Shown here: positions 11,192 through 20,417 of the stretch, in pieces
Numbering within the stretch: position 1 is the stretch's first letter
Layout of the letters: every line of letters starts with the position of its first letter
NCBI RefSeq assembly: GCF_039852015.1
Contig: NZ_CP156626.1
Location: forward strand, 2,204,249 to 2,268,248
Length of the DNA stretch: 64,000 nt
Direction: 5' to 3'
Source: Robbsia sp. KACC 23696
GTDB lineage: Bacteria; Pseudomonadota; Gammaproteobacteria; Burkholderiales; Burkholderiaceae
Notes under the pieces: generated by a model
The model's input: the letters and a program-made list of their open reading frames with translations, nothing else
Databases searched by the model: none
What the model was told of the DNA's origin: nothing
Made by a program: the position numbers and the translations under genes

Positions 11192-11413
11192 ATGTCCAAC
11201 GAAGATTCCTCCTCCGCCTCCAATCTCCACGAAGTGCCGGACAGCCCCTGCATCGGCATCTGCTCGACGTTGTTCGACGATGTCTGCAAGGGCTGCGGCC
11301 GCACCGCCTTCGAGGTCAGCAACTGGGTATTCCTCTCCGACGATGAAAAACGCGCCGTCTGGGCGCGCATCAACGCCGAAGGCACGGCCATGCGCTTTCA
11401 TCGTAAGTCCTGA
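11192..11413 (+). CDS. DUF1289 small cysteine-rich protein
   Basis: 73 aa. The core SPCIGICSTLFDDVCKGCGRT followed by EVSNWVFLSDDEKRAVWARI is the DUF1289 pattern, with four cysteines (CxGxC ... CxGC) that could bind a metal or iron-sulfur cluster. Function is unknown in the family. It starts 78 bp after pldA on the same strand and may be cotranscribed. Confidence 0.85.
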   Translation: MSNEDSSSASNLHEVPDSPCIGICSTLFDDVCKGCGRTAFEVSNWVFLSDDEKRAVWARINAEGTAMRFHRKS

Positions 11414-11428
11414 CGGCAGGCGCATCGG

Positions 11429-12274
11429 CTAGACGCTGTCGGCCTCGGCCGACCCGGACAGGCCGATTTCTTCCAGAATGCTTTCCCGGACCTTCGCGTA
11501 CTCGTGCGTGAACTGCGCAATGGCGGGGGGTCGCTTCATCGCTTCCTCGGTGTAAAAGGTCGAAGCGCCGAAGTCGATGATATAAAACTCGCGGGTCGCA
11601 CGATCGAACAAGACGTTTTTGACCAGACAGCCGAAGGTCATCGTGATGTCACGATGCGCAATGCCCTTCGCATGCATCTCGGCGACTTTTCGCAGTAGGT
11701 TCCTTGCGTCGTCGATATCGAGTTCGCCATACACGTCACCGATATCGACACCGGGAAATTTTCGCAGCAGGAAGCGATCCTTGCCTACGCGCCTCGCGGC
11801 GTCCTCGCCGTACATAGCCTGGAAGCATTCGACCTCGCCGCCGCGCTCGTCCTCAGGAGACATCGAGCCGTAGGGCTCGGTTTCCTTCAGCAGAAATCCC
11901 GGCCGGTCCGTTTCGAACAGTTTGCCGTCGCATCCGCTCTTGAAGAACGCGCCGATCGTTACCGCGTCTATTGCGATATCGCCCATTGCCCCCGCTTGCG
12001 GCTGCGCACGGGCAACACCGCAGGCATCGATATCGATATCGATGCGACTTTCCTCTCTGCCGATCGCATCGAGCGCGGTTCCGATCATCGCATCGCGTGA
12101 CCCAGATCGCGCCGTAGGCGCGCGATCGGTGCAAGCAAACCCGTCTCCTCGATCAAGAAGATCATCCGATATATCGTCGAGCGAGCGCCCGCAGCAGGCT
12201 GCAGCAATCCGAGCATTCCCGGAGCGTTTACCGCCTGGCGATTCGGTACGCGTCGGGTTTGTATACTTAGGCAT
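11429..12274 (-). CDS. Kinase-like protein, putative type III effector (paralogue B)
   Basis: 281 aa. The N-terminal 110 residues are polar and unconserved except DAMIGTALDAIGR, shared with the upstream paralogue. The C-terminal half has a minimal protein-kinase core: GFLLKE (VAIK-type lysine, near residue 130), GGEVECFQAMYG (helix C glutamate), AHRDIT...LVKN (catalytic loop HRD...N, near 208) and IIDFG (metal-binding DFG, near 236). No substrate-binding C-lobe of normal size is present. This architecture resembles bacterial effector mini-kinases (HopBF1/OspG/NleH type); membership is my inference, not tested. Start at 12274 has GGAG 7 bases upstream; TTG at 12286 is less likely. 44 bp separate it from the paralogue. 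Confidence 0.65.
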   Translation of the reverse strand: MPKYTNPTRTESPGGKRSGNARIAAACCGRSLDDISDDLLDRGDGFACTDRAPTARSGSRDAMIGTALDAIGREESRIDIDIDACGVARAQPQAGAMGDIAIDAVTIGAFFKSGCDGKLFETDRPGFLLKETEPYGSMSPEDERGGEVECFQAMYGEDAARRVGKDRFLLRKFPGVDIGDVYGELDIDDARNLLRKVAEMHAKGIAHRDITMTFGCLVKNVLFDRATREFYIIDFGASTFYTEEAMKRPPAIAQFTHEYAKVRESILEEIGLSGSAEADSV

Positions 12275-12318
12275 GCTAATCTCCAAAGATCAAACACATT
12301 CTCGATGCGCGACTTTTT

Positions 12319-13134
12319 CTAGACTGTTTCAGCCTCTGGCGAACCCAGTAAATCCATCATATAAAGGATGCTTTCTCTAACCCTGGCGTATTCCTCGGAA
12401 AATCGCGCTTGCGCATCGTCGCTCGACATCGATTCTTCCTTGAAATACACCGAGTTGCCGAAATCAATGATATGAAATGCCTGGGTGTCACGATCAAACA
12501 GAACGTTTTTGACAAGCGAGCTGTTGGCGTTGGTGATGTCACCGTGCACGATCCCCCTGGCATGCATTTCCGAGACGTGTTTCAATAAATTCCTGGCGTC
12601 GTCGACCGTCAATACTGCGTCTACACGGCCAAGGTCGTCGCCGGAAAATTTACGTATCAAAAATGTGTCTCGACCGATATGTCGCGCCGAATCGACGCCA
12701 TACATTGCCTGGAAGCATTCCACTTCCCCGCCGCGTATGACCGCCTCCGGGTCGAAATACGTGTTCGCCTTCGCTTCCTTGAGCAGAAACCCGGGAACAT
12801 TCGTATCGAATAGCTGACCGTCCCCACCAGCGCTGAACAGCGCCCCCCGCACGACGGCATCGGTTGGGACAAGCACTGAGGAGCGCCATACGCGATCCTC
12901 CTCGTCGACCACCGTGCGCCGCCGACCGATTGCCCGCAATGACGCGCCCACCATCGCGTCCCCCAAGGCGGGTCGATGTAAAGGGATTGCAGGATACAGG
13001 TCCGCGTGCTCCGTCGAAGCGTCCGCGAACACGCTGTCGACCGACACACTGCGGCCCATCATGTCGTGTGAGGCGCGATCGTCAACGTTGGCGCCTTCTT
13101 GCAACGCGCGGGTCGAATGGCTGAATCCGAACAT
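12319..13134 (-). CDS. Kinase-like protein, putative type III effector (paralogue A)
   Basis: 271 aa, clearly homologous to its downstream neighbour over the whole C-terminal 200 residues. Kinase elements: GFLLKEAKAN (lysine near 117), GGEVECFQAMYG (helix C), VHGDIT...LVKN (catalytic loop, HGD in place of HRD, near 195) and IIDFG (near 225). The C-terminus SPEAETV parallels SAEADSV in the neighbour. The start at 13134 is preferred over ATG at 13200: GGGAG lies 7-8 bases before it, and a TAAAAT -10-like box at 13181-13186 falls between the two candidate starts. No signal peptide or membrane segment. Host-directed kinase exported by a type III system is an inference; no secretion genes are in this window. 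Confidence 0.65.
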   Translation of the reverse strand: MFGFSHSTRALQEGANVDDRASHDMMGRSVSVDSVFADASTEHADLYPAIPLHRPALGDAMVGASLRAIGRRRTVVDEEDRVWRSSVLVPTDAVVRGALFSAGGDGQLFDTNVPGFLLKEAKANTYFDPEAVIRGGEVECFQAMYGVDSARHIGRDTFLIRKFSGDDLGRVDAVLTVDDARNLLKHVSEMHARGIVHGDITNANSSLVKNVLFDRDTQAFHIIDFGNSVYFKEESMSSDDAQARFSEEYARVRESILYMMDLLGSPEAETV

Positions 13135-13180
13135 AGGCTGCTCCCTGAAGGTAAATCGCTTATTGCCGATCCCGTTCGCT

Positions 13181-13249
13181 ATTTTAGGTAAGCGCGACAT
13201 AAAACAAAGTCAGCCATTCTCCCGAGCGAAATAATCTCACGCTAGCGAC
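13181..13249 (-). promoter_or_regulatory. Candidate promoter of the kinase-like pair, degenerate hrpII/PIP-like box
   Basis: On the minus strand GTCGC (13249-13245), 14 bp, TTCGC (13230-13226) approximates the hrpII/PIP box (TTCG-N16-TTCG) used by HrpB/HrpX-type activators, with one mismatch and a spacer one base short. A TAAAAT hexamer follows at 13186-13181, 39 bp downstream, slightly farther than usual. The match is imperfect and may be chance. Confidence 0.3.
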
Positions 13250-13251
13250 CA

Positions 13252-13293
13252 ATCCTTATCCCACGCGCAGTATCCCGGCGTGGAAATAAGGAT
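13252..13293. repeat. Intergenic hairpin
   Basis: ATCCTTAT..CACGC pairs with GCGTG..ATAAGGAT across an 11-base loop (small internal mismatch). It sits between the kinase-pair promoter and the ybiT terminator. No T-run follows on either strand, so an operator or RNA structure is as likely as a terminator. Confidence 0.45.
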
Positions 13294-13345
13294 CGTGCAG
13301 CGAATGCAGCACGCCTTCGATCGCAGTCGTCACGTCGATTCAATA

Positions 13346-13403
13346 GAAAAAGCCCCCTGGAGGAATGTCGCCACGATCCGTGTCGCCATCCATCCAGGGG
13401 GCT
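13346..13403 (-). terminator. Rho-independent terminator of ybiT
   Basis: AGCCCCCTGG (13351-13360) and CCAGGGGGCT (13394-13403) form a perfect 10-bp stem with a 33-nt insert that itself contains CACG/CGTG. Read on the minus strand the stem is followed by TTTTTCTATT. It lies 83 bp past the ybiT stop codon. Confidence 0.75.
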
Positions 13404-13486
13404 TTCAGCATTCCAGCAGCAGCACTCAGCGTCACATGGCAGCCGTGTTCCGCAGCCGCTCATGCGCGCGCACGCCTATCGCCGAC

Positions 13487-15079
13487 TTAATTGATACCTT
13501 GTGATTGCAGGTACTCGTCGTAGGTGCCGTGGTAGTCCACCACTTCGCCGCTCGGGCGGATTTCAATAATGCGCTGCGCCAGACCGCTGACGAATTCCCG
13601 GTCATGCGAGACGAAGATCAAGGTGCCGGGGAAACGATCGAGTGCCGCCTGCAGCGATTCGATCGATTCCATGTCCATGTGGTTGGTCGGCTCGTCCATC
13701 AGCAGCACGTTGTGCTTGCCGAGCATCAGCTTGCCCCAGATCATCCGGCCCTTTTCGCCACCGGACAACACCTTGACCGACTTGCCCACATCGTCGCCAC
13801 CGAACAGCAGACGTCCCAGCGTGCCGCGCAGCACCTGATCGTCGTCGCCTTCCTGCGCATATTGCGAGATCCATTCGGTCAGCGTCAACGGTTGCGGGAA
13901 AGCTTCGTTCGTATCCTGCGGCATATAGCCGACATTGGCATTCTCGGCCCATTTGACCGTGCCTTCGTCCGGCGGCAAGCTGCCCAACAACGTCCGCAAC
14001 AGCGTGGTCTTGCCCGCGCCGTTTTCTCCGATGATTGCCACCTTCTCGCCCGCCTGCACCGTGACATTGGTCTTCTGGAACAAGGTGCGATCGAAGGCCT
14101 TCTTCAGGTTTTCGCCGGTCACGGCCAGGTTGTGCAGCTTCTTCTCGTACTCGAAACGGATGAAGGGGTTCTGACGCGACGACGGCTTGATGTCCTCCAC
14201 CTTGATCTTGTCGATCATCTTTCGGCGGCTGGTTGCCTGGCTGGCCTTCGACTTGTTCGCCGAGAAACGACGGACGAAATCCTGCAGTTCGGCGATCTTT
14301 TCCTTCGCCCGTGCATTGTTCGCCATCGCGCGCTCGCGGGCTTCCGTCGATGCGCGCATATAGTCGTCGTAATTGCCCGGATAGACCTTCAATGTGCCGT
14401 AGTCCATATCCGCCATGTGCGTACAGACCTGGTTCAGGAAGTGTCGATCGTGGGAAATGATCACCATCGTCGAGTTGCGCTGGTCCAGCACGTTCCCCAA
14501 CCAACGAATCGTGTTGATGTCGAGGTTATTGGTCGGCTCGTCCAGCAGCAAGACATCGGGATTCGAGAACAGCGCCTGCGCCAGCAATACCCGCAGCTTC
14601 CAGCCCGGTGCGACTTCGCTCATCAGGCCGTTGTGCTGCTCCATCGGCACGCTCAGGCCGAGCAATAATTCCCCGGCACGGGCCTCGGCGGTATAACCGT
14701 CGTATTCGGCGAACTTCGCTTCCAGATCCGCCGCGCGCATGTAGTCGTCTTCGCTGGCCTCCGGGTTGGCGTAGATCGCGTCACGCTCGGCCATCGCCGC
14801 CCACATCTCCGTGTGCCCCATCATCACGACGTCGAGCACCCGCATGTCTTCATAGCCGAACTGATTCTGCGACAACTTGCCCAGGCGCATGTGCGCGTCC
14901 AGCGACACATTGCCCGCCGACGGCTCCAGATCGCCGCCCAGAATCTTCATGAACGTGGACTTGCCGCAGCCGTTGGCGCCGATCAGGCCGTAACGATTGC
15001 CTTCGCCGAACTTGACCGAGATGTTCTCGAACAAGGGCTTCGGCCCAAACTGCATGGTGATATTCGCGGTGGACAGCAC
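13487..15079 (-). CDS. ybiT: ABC-F family ATPase YbiT
   Basis: Soluble ABC-F protein, 530 aa, the same length as E. coli YbiT and closely similar from end to end ([17 protein letters not shown] start, YLQSQGIN end). Two nucleotide-binding domains with Walker [10 protein letters not shown] (near 37) and GENGAGKTT (near 348), two signature motifs ([27 protein letters not shown]) and two Walker B sites ([22 protein letters not shown]), joined by a basic helical linker that in ABC-F proteins reaches the ribosomal P/E site. No membrane segments. Role in translation is known for the family; the specific job of YbiT is not settled. A terminator lies downstream. Confidence 0.95.
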   Translation of the reverse strand: MLSTANITMQFGPKPLFENISVKFGEGNRYGLIGANGCGKSTFMKILGGDLEPSAGNVSLDAHMRLGKLSQNQFGYEDMRVLDVVMMGHTEMWAAMAERDAIYANPEASEDDYMRAADLEAKFAEYDGYTAEARAGELLLGLSVPMEQHNGLMSEVAPGWKLRVLLAQALFSNPDVLLLDEPTNNLDINTIRWLGNVLDQRNSTMVIISHDRHFLNQVCTHMADMDYGTLKVYPGNYDDYMRASTEARERAMANNARAKEKIAELQDFVRRFSANKSKASQATSRRKMIDKIKVEDIKPSSRQNPFIRFEYEKKLHNLAVTGENLKKAFDRTLFQKTNVTVQAGEKVAIIGENGAGKTTLLRTLLGSLPPDEGTVKWAENANVGYMPQDTNEAFPQPLTLTEWISQYAQEGDDDQVLRGTLGRLLFGGDDVGKSVKVLSGGEKGRMIWGKLMLGKHNVLLMDEPTNHMDMESIESLQAALDRFPGTLIFVSHDREFVSGLAQRIIEIRPSGEVVDYHGTYDEYLQSQGIN

Positions 15080-15298
15080 TGGTGTTCTCGATGAATACGG
15101 ATGAATGCCAAAAGCGGCGCGCGGCGCGTTTGAACCGAACGAGCGGAAAAACGGGAAAAAAGTGGACTTTCCGGACGCCGCCGAGGCAGCAGGAAGGAAA
15201 ACGCGCCTGCGTCAATCCGGCATTTTACCATTCGCCGCGCCCGCTCAGGCGTTCCCCGCCCCTCGCGGGGGCAAATCGCCGTCCGGCCTATCGCCGAA

Positions 15299-16369
15299 TC
15301 ACAACAGCGTCGGGTAATCGGACAGCGTCAGCGTGAACCCGTGGGATCCCGACTGCAGCCGCGCCGTGGCGCCGAACGGCAGCGTGGCGATATCGTCGAC
15401 ATGCCCGAACGGCAAGCCCTGGATGATCGGCACGCCGCTGATCTCGCCGATCTGCGCAATCGTCGTCGCCAGTGTATAGCCGTTGTTGTAGGCCTGCGCG
15501 CCATCGGCCCCGGTGAAGTGGCCCAGCACGATGGCCTGCTGCCGTTGCAGGATGCCGCAGAGCTGCAATTGGTACAGTGTGCGCTCTATCCGATAAGGCT
15601 GTTCGTTGATGTCTTCGAGGAAGAGGATGCCGCCGTCGATCCGCGGCATGTACGGCGTTCCGGCAAACGCGCCGAGCATCGCCAGATTCCCGCCCCAGAG
15701 CCGGCCCTCGACATCCAGCGCGGGCTGATCCGCCAGGGTCCCATCGATCATATGGCGCGGCGACTGCAACAAGGACCAGAAGTGTGACTCGGTAAAGGCG
15801 CTGACCGTCTCGGCGCCGAAGTTCGACGCCAGCATCGGACCGGCAAACGTCACCAATCCAGCGCGTTGATATAGCGCCAGATGCAAGGCGGTGACATCGC
15901 TATAGCCGGTAATGATCGGCATCCGCGCGCCAGCCGCCGTAAAGCGTTCGCGCAAGGCGCCGTAGTCGATGCCCTCGATCGAGCGAACGGCGCCATAGCC
16001 ACCCCGAACGGCCATCACGATATCCGGGATCTCCCGGTCGGGATCGCTTAGCGCATGCCAGTCGGCGAGCCGCTCCGCGTCGGTGCCGGCAAAGCGCTCG
16101 AATTTGCGGATACCCGCCTCGAAACCGTCGATGCGATGCCCCCGTCCGCGCAAATAGGCGACGCCGCGCGCGACGCGGGCCAGATCGGCATAGCCGGACG
16201 GCGCCACCAGACGGATCGTGCTGGGTCGCTGCGGGATGTCGCGTGCCGCCGCCTCGCGGTCGCTGTCGCCCGCGCCGCGCGTCGAAGCGGGCGCAGGGGC
16301 GGCCACGCCGACGGACAGGTCGGCATACGGTGTCGCGGTGGCGGTCGTCTCGTCAAACGGTGTACTCAT
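15299..16369 (-). CDS. ldcA: Muramoyltetrapeptide (LD-)carboxypeptidase, S66 family
   Basis: Cytoplasmic peptidase that trims the terminal D-Ala from murein tetrapeptides during peptidoglycan recycling. 356 aa; the first 50 residues are Ala/Thr-rich and outside the fold. Nucleophile serine in ITGYSDVTALH, preceded by GGYGAVR; the C-terminal half has FLEDINEQPYRIERTL (catalytic Glu region) and LGHFTG, with the His in PFGHVDD. Start at 16369 has GGAGAGG upstream. It follows the tRNA deaminase gene by 82 bp on the same strand. Confidence 0.9.
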   Translation of the reverse strand: MSTPFDETTATATPYADLSVGVAAPAPASTRGAGDSDREAAARDIPQRPSTIRLVAPSGYADLARVARGVAYLRGRGHRIDGFEAGIRKFERFAGTDAERLADWHALSDPDREIPDIVMAVRGGYGAVRSIEGIDYGALRERFTAAGARMPIITGYSDVTALHLALYQRAGLVTFAGPMLASNFGAETVSAFTESHFWSLLQSPRHMIDGTLADQPALDVEGRLWGGNLAMLGAFAGTPYMPRIDGGILFLEDINEQPYRIERTLYQLQLCGILQRQQAIVLGHFTGADGAQAYNNGYTLATTIAQIGEISGVPIIQGLPFGHVDDIATLPFGATARLQSGSHGFTLTLSDYPTLL

Positions 16370-16451
16370 GGCCTCTCCGAGGGGTTGTCACGCGCGATCG
16401 AGCGACGGCGACGGGCACGATCGATCGGTCGGTCACGCCACGCGGCCGGCC

Positions 16452-17105
<654 letters not shown>

Positions 17106-17177
17106 CTATTGTTTGACGGTTGTCCGCACGCGCACCGATGAGACGCTCGAAAATGGCGCTGCACCTGCGGCGTGAAA

Positions 17178-18152
17178 CTAGGGCGCGTGCGCGACGAGAA
17201 CGGCCGAAAAGCGCTCGAGCGGCGCGACCAATTGCTCTCGCGCCGCCACCAGCGGCAGATCGCGATCCCCCTGCACCGTCCGGGCGACCAGCGCATATAG
17301 CGCACTGACGGTTTCGGACAGCGCATCGGGGAACGCCATTCCCTGCAGCAGATGCCCCAGCAGCAAAGCCGAAAAGACATCGCCCATTCCGTTCGGCAAC
17401 GGATCCAGCGGCACGCGCGGCGTCGATACCGCCCAGGCACCGACGGCATCGATCCCGAGCGTTAGCAATGCGCCGTCGTCCACGCCATCGGTGAAGCTGG
17501 TGATGACGATGATACGCGGCCCTGGGCGCGCCGGCGTGCCCAGCATCGCACGCGCGGCGGCGATCGCCGCATCGACGGTTCGCACCGGCGCGCCATGCAG
17601 GTAGGCGAATTCAAAGTGATTCGGCGTGATCACCGTGGCCGCCGGTACCGCACGGTCGCGAAGAAAATCAGGAATACCGGGGCGGACGAAAACGCCCCGC
17701 CCCGTGTCGCCGATAACTGGATCGCAGAGATAGCACATCTCCGGCTGGCTGCGCCGGATCTCGGCGACCGCGGCAAGAATCTGCTCGCCGGTGTCCGCGT
17801 CACCAAGATAGCCCGACAACACCGCCACGCAGCGCTGCAGGATGCCGCGCCCGCGCAAGCCGTCGAGCACCTCGCCAACATGTGACGCCGGGAAGACCTG
17901 GCCTTTGAATTCGCCGTAACCGGTATGGTTCGAGAACTGTACCGTGTTGACGACCACCGGCTGGATGCCGAGCAGCTGCAACGGCAGCACGGCGGCCGCA
18001 TTGCCCACATGACCGAAGGCGACATGGGACTGAATCGATAGCACCAATGGCGCGGCTGCCAGCATCGTCGGGCGGCCCGACGGAGCGGCGGCAGTCGCCG
18101 CGACGGCAACGGTGCCGCCAGCGGACGCCGCCTGCGCGGCGCCCCCGGTCAT
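17178..18152 (-). CDS. pdxY: Pyridoxal kinase PdxY
   Basis: Phosphorylates pyridoxal to PLP (vitamin B6 salvage). Ribokinase-like fold, 324 aa; [16 protein letters not shown] and [16 protein letters not shown] near the N-terminus and the [15 protein letters not shown] anion-hole region are diagnostic. YLCDPVIGD carries the metal/ATP-site Asp. Here the catalytic motif reads NGMGDVFS where many relatives have VGVGDVTS. About 30 Ala-rich residues precede the fold; ATG at 18065 would remove them, but ATG at 18152 overlaps the stop of the upstream gene as ATGA, which favours it. Confidence 0.92.
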   Translation of the reverse strand: MTGGAAQAASAGGTVAVAATAAAPSGRPTMLAAAPLVLSIQSHVAFGHVGNAAAVLPLQLLGIQPVVVNTVQFSNHTGYGEFKGQVFPASHVGEVLDGLRGRGILQRCVAVLSGYLGDADTGEQILAAVAEIRRSQPEMCYLCDPVIGDTGRGVFVRPGIPDFLRDRAVPAATVITPNHFEFAYLHGAPVRTVDAAIAAARAMLGTPARPGPRIIVITSFTDGVDDGALLTLGIDAVGAWAVSTPRVPLDPLPNGMGDVFSALLLGHLLQGMAFPDALSETVSALYALVARTVQGDRDLPLVAAREQLVAPLERFSAVLVAHAP

Positions 18153-18952
18153 CGGCTGCGCTTGGCGCTGCTACGCGTCGACGCCGTCGAAGGTAAGCCC
18201 TCGTTCTGCTGACGCTGCAGATCGGCCAGCTGCTTTTGCAAGTCGGCCAATTGCGCTTGCGCCGTGCGGTTTTCTTCCGCCAGTTGCGCCATCTGGGCCT
18301 GCGACTGACGCTGACGTTCGTCGACGGCTTGCTGCTGTGCCTGCTGGATCGCCAGATCCGCTTGAATACGCGCGGCGCGATCCTTGTTCAGGTCGATCAG
18401 CATCTCGGTCTGGCTGCGCTGCGCGGACAGTTGCACCGAGCGAATCTCGGACTGCGCCAATTGTTCGGTCTGCGCGGAGAAGTCGCGGAAAACCGCTTCG
18501 GCGCGCGCGATATCGGAGGTCTTCACGACGCGCCAGAAATTCTTGCGCTCGAACAAGGCGACATAGTAGGTCGTGTCGTTCGTCGCCATCAGCAGACTGG
18601 CGCCATAGCTGCCGTTGTAGGCCGTACGCAATTCCGCCAGCTCCTTGCCGGCGATCCGACGCTGCAGCTCGGCGACATTGCCGCCATTGGCCGCGACGTC
18701 TTGCGGCGTCTGCATTCCCGAAGGTGCCCCCGATTGCGAGCGAATCGCCTGCGCCTGACGCGCCGCATCCGAGTTCAAGGCCGGCAGGGATTCCTGACTG
18801 CCATTGACCTGTTGCACGCCCGCCTGCCCGCCTCGCTGGGTAGCGAGCGACTGCGCGTGCACGACAGGTACCGCGCAAAGAAACACTGCGCCAGCCAACA
18901 TGCCGCGCACCGCCAAGCGGATGTTTGCCGTCCTCGCATCAACTGCGATCAT
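18149..18952 (-). CDS. DUF2968 periplasmic coiled-coil protein
   Basis: 267 aa. Signal peptide (AVRGMLAGAVFLCAVPVVHAQ). The middle (RIAGKELAELRTAYNGSYGASLLM) through NDTTYYVALFERKNFWRVVKT matches the DUF2968 family common in Burkholderia. The C-terminal 110 residues are a Gln-rich coiled coil (heptads of QLADLQKQL type) ending in a basic Ser/Arg tail. Function unknown. Overlaps pdxY by 4 bp and directly abuts the sigma-54 activator gene. Confidence 0.8.
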   Translation of the reverse strand: MIAVDARTANIRLAVRGMLAGAVFLCAVPVVHAQSLATQRGGQAGVQQVNGSQESLPALNSDAARQAQAIRSQSGAPSGMQTPQDVAANGGNVAELQRRIAGKELAELRTAYNGSYGASLLMATNDTTYYVALFERKNFWRVVKTSDIARAEAVFRDFSAQTEQLAQSEIRSVQLSAQRSQTEMLIDLNKDRAARIQADLAIQQAQQQAVDERQRQSQAQMAQLAEENRTAQAQLADLQKQLADLQRQQNEGLPSTASTRSSAKRSR

Positions 18953-20353
18953 TCAACCTCTCCCTTCTCGCGTCGCCGGTTCTTCGTCGAATAATTGATA
19001 TTTGCGCATCTTTTCCCACAACACCTTACGGCTGATGCCCAGCGCATGCGCGCTGGCCTGTCGGCGCCAGCCGTTTTCCTCGAGTACCGCGATCACGCGG
19101 GCCCGTTCCCCGGTGTCCCACCGCCCGCGATCGGCACTGGGTGCGGCAAGCGACGATACTGCCACCGCTTCGCGCTCGGTACGCGCCGCGACCAACATGC
19201 GTTGTATGCGAGCGACATCCCATTGGCCCAGTTGCCGTACCACGACCGCGATTCTTTCGGCCAAGTTCCGCAACTCCCGCACATTACCCGAAAAACGCAT
19301 ATTAGACACCGCATCTGTGAGCCAATACGGAATTTCCGGCAATGTCTTCGCGCGCTCCGCACCCAGAATATGCGTAACGAAAGACTTAAATATCGCCACC
19401 TTGTCCGCCGGCCCCCGCGCTTCCAGGTTCGGCACCGCAAGTTCGATCACCGCGATCCGATAATACAGATCTGCCCGAAAGCGGTCGCTCGCCACCAATT
19501 CGAGCATATCGCGGTTGGTCGCCGCGATCAGCCTGAAATCGACTTTCAACGGCGCCGTCGAGCCGAGCCGCATCAATGTGCCGTCCTCCAGAACGCGCAA
19601 TAGCTTGACCTGCTGGAACACCGGCAAGTCGCCTATTTCATCGAGGAACAGCGTGCCGCCCGAGGCCTGCTCGAAAAATCCACGATGCTGCGCCGCCGCG
19701 CCGGTGAAGGCGCCCTTCGCATGTCCGAAGAACAACGACTCGAACAAGCCCTCCGGAATCGCTCCGCAGTTTACCGCAACAAAAGGCCCTTTCCCATACA
19801 CGACGTGCCCCGCATGCAGCCGGTGCGCGATACGTTCCTTGCCCACCCCGGTCTCGCCATGAATCAGAACGCTGGCATCGCAATCGGCGAACAGATCGAC
19901 CTCGGTGAGCAGGTGCCGCATCGGCTCGGAGTCGGCGATGAAACGATCGGTATCGCGCACCGGCGCCAATGCCGCATTCAGCTGCGTGACCACCTTCATC
20001 ACCAGCGATCGCAATTCGGCGCAAGTGAAGTCCAGCGGCAAGACATAGCGATAGTCGGCAGGATAGTCGCCCACGCTGCGACCATCCTGCCCGCGCGGGG
20101 CGGCCCCGACCCAGATCACCGGCATCCCCTGCGACGCTTCCCAGTCACGCGCCCAATTGGCACCGTCGATCGCACTGACGCTGACGATCGCGAGGCTGCG
20201 CTGCGAACGACGCGCCGCCGACAGGTCGTGATCGAGCCGCCGCACGACGCTGTCCGGCCCGCTCAGGCAGCGTTCGATGCGGTCGATGATGTCGGCATAG
20301 CCTTCGGCTACGTAGACTTCGAGGCCATCGAGAAAGGTCAGGTCCTTGATCAT
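18953..20353 (-). CDS. Sigma-54-dependent transcriptional activator (VpsR-like N-terminus)
   Basis: 466 aa enhancer-binding protein. Residues 1-140 form a receiver-like or VpsR-type domain without a clear set of phospho-acceptor residues. The AAA+ domain has Walker A GETGVGKE, the sigma-54 contact loop GAFTGA (near 217) and Walker [12 protein letters not shown] Fis-type HTH ends the protein ([27 protein letters not shown]). Lying at the downstream end of the Tad cluster on the same strand, it is a candidate regulator of the pilus or of a co-expressed exopolysaccharide, but no -24/-12 site could be pinned down near flp by eye. Confidence 0.88.
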   Translation of the reverse strand: MIKDLTFLDGLEVYVAEGYADIIDRIERCLSGPDSVVRRLDHDLSAARRSQRSLAIVSVSAIDGANWARDWEASQGMPVIWVGAAPRGQDGRSVGDYPADYRYVLPLDFTCAELRSLVMKVVTQLNAALAPVRDTDRFIADSEPMRHLLTEVDLFADCDASVLIHGETGVGKERIAHRLHAGHVVYGKGPFVAVNCGAIPEGLFESLFFGHAKGAFTGAAAQHRGFFEQASGGTLFLDEIGDLPVFQQVKLLRVLEDGTLMRLGSTAPLKVDFRLIAATNRDMLELVASDRFRADLYYRIAVIELAVPNLEARGPADKVAIFKSFVTHILGAERAKTLPEIPYWLTDAVSNMRFSGNVRELRNLAERIAVVVRQLGQWDVARIQRMLVAARTEREAVAVSSLAAPSADRGRWDTGERARVIAVLEENGWRRQASAHALGISRKVLWEKMRKYQLFDEEPATREGRG

Positions 20354-20417
20354 ATAAAAGTCGCGTCCGTCAGGTGAGGCACCTGCATCGCCCGAGGTTG
20401 ATGTTGCAAGCGCACGG

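Noticed and set aside
13505-14668. 387-codon open frame opposite ybiT
   Set aside because: Antisense shadow of a strongly conserved ABC-F gene; protein is His/Arg/Gln-rich with no domain.
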